A stretch of 64,000 nt of DNA. Source: an uncultured Muribaculaceae bacterium. GTDB lineage: Bacteria; Bacteroidota; Bacteroidia; Bacteroidales; Muribaculaceae. Within the stretch, counting starts at the first letter, position 1, and every line of letters starts with the position of its first letter. The notes under the pieces were generated by a model that saw nothing but the letters and a program-made list of their open reading frames with translations, was not told the DNA's origin and did no database searches. Where the stretch lies: the NCBI GenBank assembly GCA_934661195.1, contig CAKUJD010000001.1, positions 310,001 through 374,000 on the forward strand, read 5' to 3'. Shown one piece after another: positions 60,753 through 64,000 of the stretch. The position numbers and the translations under genes are program-made.

Positions 60753-60825
60753 GGACACTTGGCAGACTTGGTGTATGCGCAGGACTGAAAATCCTGAGAA
60801 TGTGGTTCGATTCCACAAGTGTCCA
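60753..60825 (+). tRNA. tRNA-Phe (anticodon GAA)
   Basis: 73 nt. Acceptor GGACACT/AGTGTCC, anticodon arm CAGGA-CTGAAAA-TCCTG, T arm TGTGG-TTCGATT-CCACA. Four nt after tRNA-Arg. Confidence 0.92.
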
Positions 60826-60837
60826 CTCAACACACAG

Positions 60838-60910
60838 GGGAGTATAGTTCAGCTGGCAGAACGTCGGTCTCCAAAACCGAAGGTCGGAGGTTCGAGTCCT
60901 TCTGCTCCTG
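60838..60910 (+). tRNA. tRNA-Trp (anticodon CCA)
   Basis: 73 nt. Acceptor GGGAGTA/TGCTCCT with two G-U pairs, anticodon arm CGGT-CTCCAAA-ACCG, T arm GGAGG-TTCGAGT-CCTTC, discriminator G. Confidence 0.9.
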
Positions 60911-61017
60911 CTCATAAACAGCAAGCGAAGCGCCACATAGCCCCGCAAGAAGAGAATGTGCCAAACAATAATGTTTAAAGTTGTGCCAGTTAAAAATCTG
61001 GTTTATAGCTATTTACT

Positions 61018-61235
61018 GTAGGGACGCGGCATGCCGCGTCCGACGGGCGTAGCCCCCCCAACATGAAAGCAAAATCACATCAAGCACACTTCCATTGACC
61101 GTAATTTGTACATAATAGGCTGATTTGCAATAAATTGCGGCGGACGTGGCATGCCACGTCCCTACAACAATCGTCGCTGCGTGGTGCACCCGCCAACTCG
61201 CTGGATTGTTACTTTTTCAGAGCCCTCAGTGTGCC
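61018..61235 (+). repeat. Dispersed palindromic repeat, solo copy
   Basis: GGGACGCGGCATGCCGCGTCC, GACGGGCGTAGCCCC, a spacer with CTTCCATTGACCGTAATT, then GGACGTGGCATGCCACGTCC, CGTCGCTGCGTGGTGCACCC and a tail matching the array units (GCTGGATTGTTACTTTTTCA). Closely similar to the copy at 54571. The stretch 60911-61351 holds no gene. Confidence 0.8.
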
Positions 61236-61296
61236 ACGCCTGGCGAAAATCTGTGCGAACCAGCTAATTAAGCGGAATTTCATTTTATGCAACACA

Positions 61297-61351
61297 CAAG
61301 CCGAAGGCCCGGACAAAACTGCAATCTTGTCAGGGCCTTCGGCTTGCTTTT
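61297..61351. terminator. Strong hairpin after the truncated regulator
   Basis: CAAGCCGAAGGCCC (61297-61310) pairs with GGGCCTTCGGCTTG (61333-61346). The T-run (CTTTTTC) is on the plus-strand side. Confidence 0.65.
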
Positions 61352-61759
61352 TCACAGTAGCAGCATCAGCTTTTTCCGCACCTTTGCAAGCAGCGCATCG
61401 AGGTCCGAAGGGATGCCCCGCACGTCGCACTGCCTCAGTTTGTCGACAGCCTCTGTCACCAGCTTATACGTGTCCTCGTCGATAGGCGAGTTGGAAATGG
61501 AGTAGTCGGGGTCGGCATACCGGTAGAATTTGTTGTCATACACTTTAATGGGGGCATTGTAGCCGAGCTTGTCCGAGCGCATCACCTGCAGGTCGGCCTG
61601 CACGGTCCTGACCGACACCCCACTGGTGATGCCCTCCATCTCATAGAGCGCGTCCGAGCAAGCCTCCACAAGGTCGTCGAGGGTCCACTGGCGGTATTTG
61701 TTCCTCAAGCATCTGTCGAGGGTCTTGTATCTTATAAGAGCATTTTTGTTTACTGGCAT
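61352..61759 (-). CDS. Truncated WYL-type transcriptional regulator
   Basis: From ATG 61759 the 135 residues start MPVNKNALIRYKTLDRCLRN, with KYRQWTLDDLVEACSDALYE, SVRTVQADLQVMRSDKLGYN and YADPDYSISNSPI: the DNA-binding half of Bacteroidales WYL-domain regulators, normally about 330 residues. The WYL sensing half is absent; the protein ends soon after, at KVRKKLMLLL, next to a hairpin. It may act as a dominant DNA binder or be a relic. Confidence 0.7.
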   Translation of the reverse strand: MPVNKNALIRYKTLDRCLRNKYRQWTLDDLVEACSDALYEMEGITSGVSVRTVQADLQVMRSDKLGYNAPIKVYDNKFYRYADPDYSISNSPIDEDTYKLVTEAVDKLRQCDVRGIPSDLDALLAKVRKKLMLLL

Positions 61760-61835
61760 GATTGTGATTGAATATTGATTGTGATTAAGAGTGCCGTGCC
61801 GCTCTGCATGGGGCGGGGTAGGGCACAAAAAAAGA

Positions 61836-61870
61836 CGGGTCTGGAAGCGTTGCGTGGACTTCCCGACCCG
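61836..61870 (-). terminator. Intrinsic terminator of the short unit
   Basis: Minus-strand stem CGGGTCGGGAAG / CTTCCAGACCCG with one bulge, followed by TCTTTTTTTG. Confidence 0.75.
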
Positions 61871-61924
61871 AGAGTGTGTGTTCCTCGTTGTTGATTGCCT
61901 GATTTGTCGTTGCTTTTTTGAGGG

Positions 61925-62077
61925 TCAACTCACACACCTGTTGCTTTGGCGCCGGATTAGTCCATCATTACTTCGGAAATAACTGCTAAACGCAAATGCG
62001 TAGCGGCCATCACCGCGGCTTTGATAGCTGCGGCGCCAAGCGGTTGCAGATGATATGTCGGCTGTAAGTTTCAGCAT
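61925..62077 (-). CDS. Possible 50-residue small protein
   Basis: ATG at 62077 opens MLKLTADISSATAWRRSYQS; the middle reads RGDGRYAFAFSSYFRSNDG and the end RQSNRCVS. It is rich in Ser and Arg, with no signal peptide. Support is only its place inside the promoter-terminator unit and coding-like codons. It may be an accident of a structured RNA. Confidence 0.35.
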   Translation of the reverse strand: MLKLTADISSATAWRRSYQSRGDGRYAFAFSSYFRSNDGLIRRQSNRCVS

Positions 62078-62279
62078 TGCATGAGTCTTAATGTTTGTGG
62101 CCCTAGGCGGCCGCAAAGGCACACAATTTCAATGAATTGTGTGGCTCCTGCCAACCCGCCATCAGGCACACTGCCGCAAAGTTACACCCCCACTCCGCAC
62201 CCTATCTGCGCACCCCCAATAAAAAAACGTTTGTGGGGCGAATGTGGGGTGAGGGGTTGCATATCTGTGGGCAAAAGCG

Positions 62280-62287
62280 TAATTTTG
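62280..62287 (+). promoter_or_regulatory. Promoter -7 box of the transporter gene
   Basis: TAATTTTG, 72 nt before ATG 62360. It is divergent from the short unit, about 100 bp away. Confidence 0.6.
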
Positions 62288-62359
62288 CAGCCGCCTATCG
62301 GCCAACGGGGCCGCTGGTGCGGAAACATCAACAACAAACGAATTCGTAAGGATAGATAT

Positions 62360-64000
62360 ATGGACTGGCTGTCGTCAATATTGCTCGAGCACTCGTCGCT
62401 GCAGGCGGTGATAGTAATCTCGCTGCTGTGTGCCATCGGTCTTGCCTTGGGCAAGATAAGGGTGCTGGGCGTGTCGCTTGGGGTGACTTTCGTGTTCTTT
62501 ATGGGCATTCTGGCCGGCCACCTGGGCATCAGCGTCGACCCGCAGGTGCTGCGCTATGCCGAGGACTTCGGCCTGGTGCTGTTTGTCTATGCCCTTGGTC
62601 TGCAGGTGGGTCCGGGCTTCTTCAGCTCGATGCACCACAGCGGCATCAGGCTCAACATGCTGGCGCTGGCTGTGGTGCTGATTGGCACGGTGATGACGGT
62701 GCTGATGCCTGCGGTGTGCGGCGTGAGCCTTGGCGACGCCGTGGGCGTGATGTGCGGCGCCACCACCAACACCCCCGCACTGGGCGCCGCCCAGCAGACT
62801 CTGGCCCAGCTGCACCTGCCCACCAGCAGCGCGGCGCTGGGCTGCGCCGTGACCTATCCGCTGGGTGTGGTGGGCGTGATAATCGCCATAATGCTCATGC
62901 GCAAGGTGCTGGTGCGCCCCGCCGACCTGCAGCCCAAGGGCGACGACACCAACGAGGATCACACCTACATTGCAGCCTTCCGCATCCACAACCCCGGCAT
63001 ATTCGGCAAGCACATTGGCGAAGTGGCGAAAATCAGCCACCAGCAGTTTGTGATTTCGCGCCTGTGGCGCGACGGCAAGGTGACGGTGCCGTCGTCGAAG
63101 ACCGAGCTGCGCGAGGGCGACCGCATACTGGTGGTCACCAACGAGGAGGCCGCCGAGGCTATGACGCTGCTATTCGGCGAAAAGGAGGACACCAACTGGA
63201 ACAAGGAGGACATAGACTGGAACGCCATCGACAGCAAACTCATATCGCAGCGCATACTCATCACCAAGCCCGAAATCAACGGCCGTAAGCTGGGGTCGCT
63301 GCGCCTGCGCAACCACTATGGCGTGAACATCAGCCGCCTCTACCGCAGCGGTGTGCCCCTGCTGGCCACGCCTGACCTGCGCCTGATGCTGGGCGACCGC
63401 ATCACGGTGGTGGGCGACGCCGAGAGCGTGCACAATGTGGAGAAGGTGCTGGGCAACGCGGTGAAGTCGCTCAACGAGCCCAACTTGATTTCGGTGTTCA
63501 TAGGTATGACAATAGGCCTCATTTTAGGCTCTATCCCAATCCTTATTCCGGGCATCAGCGCGCCCGTGAAACTGGGCCTGGCCGGCGGCCCCATAATTGT
63601 GGGCATCCTCATCGGCACCTTTGGCCCGCGCCTGCACATGGTCACCTACACCACGCAGAGCGCCAACCTAATGCTGCGCGCACTGGGGCTGGCCATGTAT
63701 CTGGCCTGCCTGGGCCTTGACTCGGGCCGCGACTTCTTTGCCACCGTGATGCGCCCCGAGGGCCTGATGTGGGTGGCTGCGGGATTTGTGCTCACGGTGC
63801 TGCCCGTGCTCATTGTGGGCGCGCTGTCGCTGCGGCTGCTAAAAATGGACTACGGCACCATATGCGGCATGCTGTGCGGCGCCATGGCCAACCCCATGGC
63901 CCTGAACTATTCAAGCGACCTGCTGCAGAGCGAGCGCCCCTCGGTGGCCTATGCCACGGTGTATCCGCTCAGCATGTTTGTGCGCGTCATTGTGGCGCAG
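62360..64000 (+). CDS. YidE/AspT-type membrane transporter, 3' end outside the window
   Basis: 547 codons are present and the frame is open to the last base; the family is about 550-560 residues, so only a few residues are missing. The architecture is five N-terminal helices (from SLLCAIGLALGKIRVLGVSLG), the motif GATTNTPALGAA, two RCK/TrkA-C regulatory domains (about residues 200-375) and a second helical half (LISVFIGMTIGLILGSIPIL, GLAGGPIIVGILIG, MLCGAMANPMALNY). This matches the aspartate:alanine exchanger-type putative transporters. The substrate is unknown. Confidence 0.9.
   Translation, partial: MDWLSSILLEHSSLQAVIVISLLCAIGLALGKIRVLGVSLGVTFVFFMGILAGHLGISVDPQVLRYAEDFGLVLFVYALGLQVGPGFFSSMHHSGIRLNMLALAVVLIGTVMTVLMPAVCGVSLGDAVGVMCGATTNTPALGAAQQTLAQLHLPTSSAALGCAVTYPLGVVGVIIAIMLMRKVLVRPADLQPKGDDTNEDHTYIAAFRIHNPGIFGKHIGEVAKISHQQFVISRLWRDGKVTVPSSKTELREGDRILVVTNEEAAEAMTLLFGEKEDTNWNKEDIDWNAIDSKLISQRILITKPEINGRKLGSLRLRNHYGVNISRLYRSGVPLLATPDLRLMLGDRITVVGDAESVHNVEKVLGNAVKSLNEPNLISVFIGMTIGLILGSIPILIPGISAPVKLGLAGGPIIVGILIGTFGPRLHMVTYTTQSANLMLRALGLAMYLACLGLDSGRDFFATVMRPEGLMWVAAGFVLTVLPVLIVGALSLRLLKMDYGTICGMLCGAMANPMALNYSSDLLQSERPSVAYATVYPLSMFVRVIVAQ

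Larger units (their letters stand above)
61826..62170 (-). ncRNA. Short transcription unit of unknown type (sRNA or small mRNA)
   Basis: The unit starts at a minus-strand -7 box TAACTTTG (62184-62177) and ends at an intrinsic terminator: CGGGTC-GGGAAG and CTTCC-AGACCCG pair between 61870 and 61836, followed by seven T. The about 340-nt transcript begins with a hairpin CACACAATT...AATTGTGTG (about 62120-62143) and contains a 50-codon frame (next entry). It does not match tmRNA or RNase P RNA patterns that I know. Confidence 0.5.

Noticed and set aside
1..64000. CRISPR arrays
   Set aside because: No regular direct repeats with unique spacers; the only arrays are the about 200-bp tandem units and the 18-bp coding repeat.

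Overview
This is a 64-kb chromosomal window from a member of the order Bacteroidales, most likely of the Muribaculaceae/Prevotellaceae/Bacteroidaceae type. The evidence is secreted proteins ending in type IX secretion (T9SS) or T9SS-like tails, PCMD/calycin-like lipoproteins, the absence of Shine-Dalgarno signals, and many promoters carrying the Bacteroidales -7 box TAnnTTTG. Core genes are GC-rich. Several accessory blocks are visibly AT-richer.

Layout. 1-2607 is the end of a large T9SS-exported protein. 2.7-3.7 kb is a tandem array of about 200-bp palindrome-containing units, of which solo relatives lie at 45.6, 54.6 and 61.0 kb. 3.8-7.9 kb (minus) is a housekeeping operon: AlkZ-related protein, lpxB, HD hydrolase, RluA-type pseudouridine synthase. 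8.0-22.8 kb is an accessory region ending at tRNA-Ser(TGA). It holds a Fic enzyme plus two truncated direct repeats of the fic 3' end, an AraC regulator with a divergent hydrolase, a DUF6140 gene and its broken copy, an NAD/ADP-ribose-type fusion protein (FGSN family + DUF1810), and an AT-rich operon of an unknown protein plus two radical SAM enzymes. Its last part lies between two perfect 52-bp direct repeats that contain the tRNA-Ser 3' end, and carries an L,D-transpeptidase/NAGPA-like envelope module.

23-45 kb is mostly core. It has a homocysteine methyltransferase, a CapD-like nucleotide-sugar dehydratase, two T9SS-like secreted proteins, a three-gene envelope operon (PCMD lipoprotein, beta-barrel protein, calycin/PCMD protein), an SGNH esterase, an S9 peptidase, a GH89 alpha-N-acetylglucosaminidase, glycerate kinase, a coiled-coil lipoprotein, rsmI, PBP4 and an HD protein.

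45.4-54 kb is a type I restriction-modification island starting at tRNA-Ser(GCT): hsdM, hsdS, a RAYT transposase flanked by inverted REP-like arms, an internally deleted DUF1016/YhcG gene, and a compositionally mosaic hsdR. 54.2-59.6 kb holds a 57-residue conserved protein and a second envelope module (NAGPA-like protein, LytTR protein, YkuD_2 transpeptidase) downstream of a Wzc-like tyrosine autokinase with a 13-tyrosine YG tail. 60-64 kb has a DUF4160/DUF2442 pair, four tRNAs (Ser, Arg, Phe, Trp), a truncated WYL-type regulator, a small promoter-to-terminator unit of unknown function, and the start of a YidE/AspT-type transporter.

The points most worth a second look are the radical SAM operon whose first gene stays open past a TGA, the fic 3'-end direct repeats, the tRNA-bounded envelope module that recurs beside the exopolysaccharide kinase, and the remodelled type I RM locus. 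All assignments come from reading the sequence and recalling family features; no database search was run.
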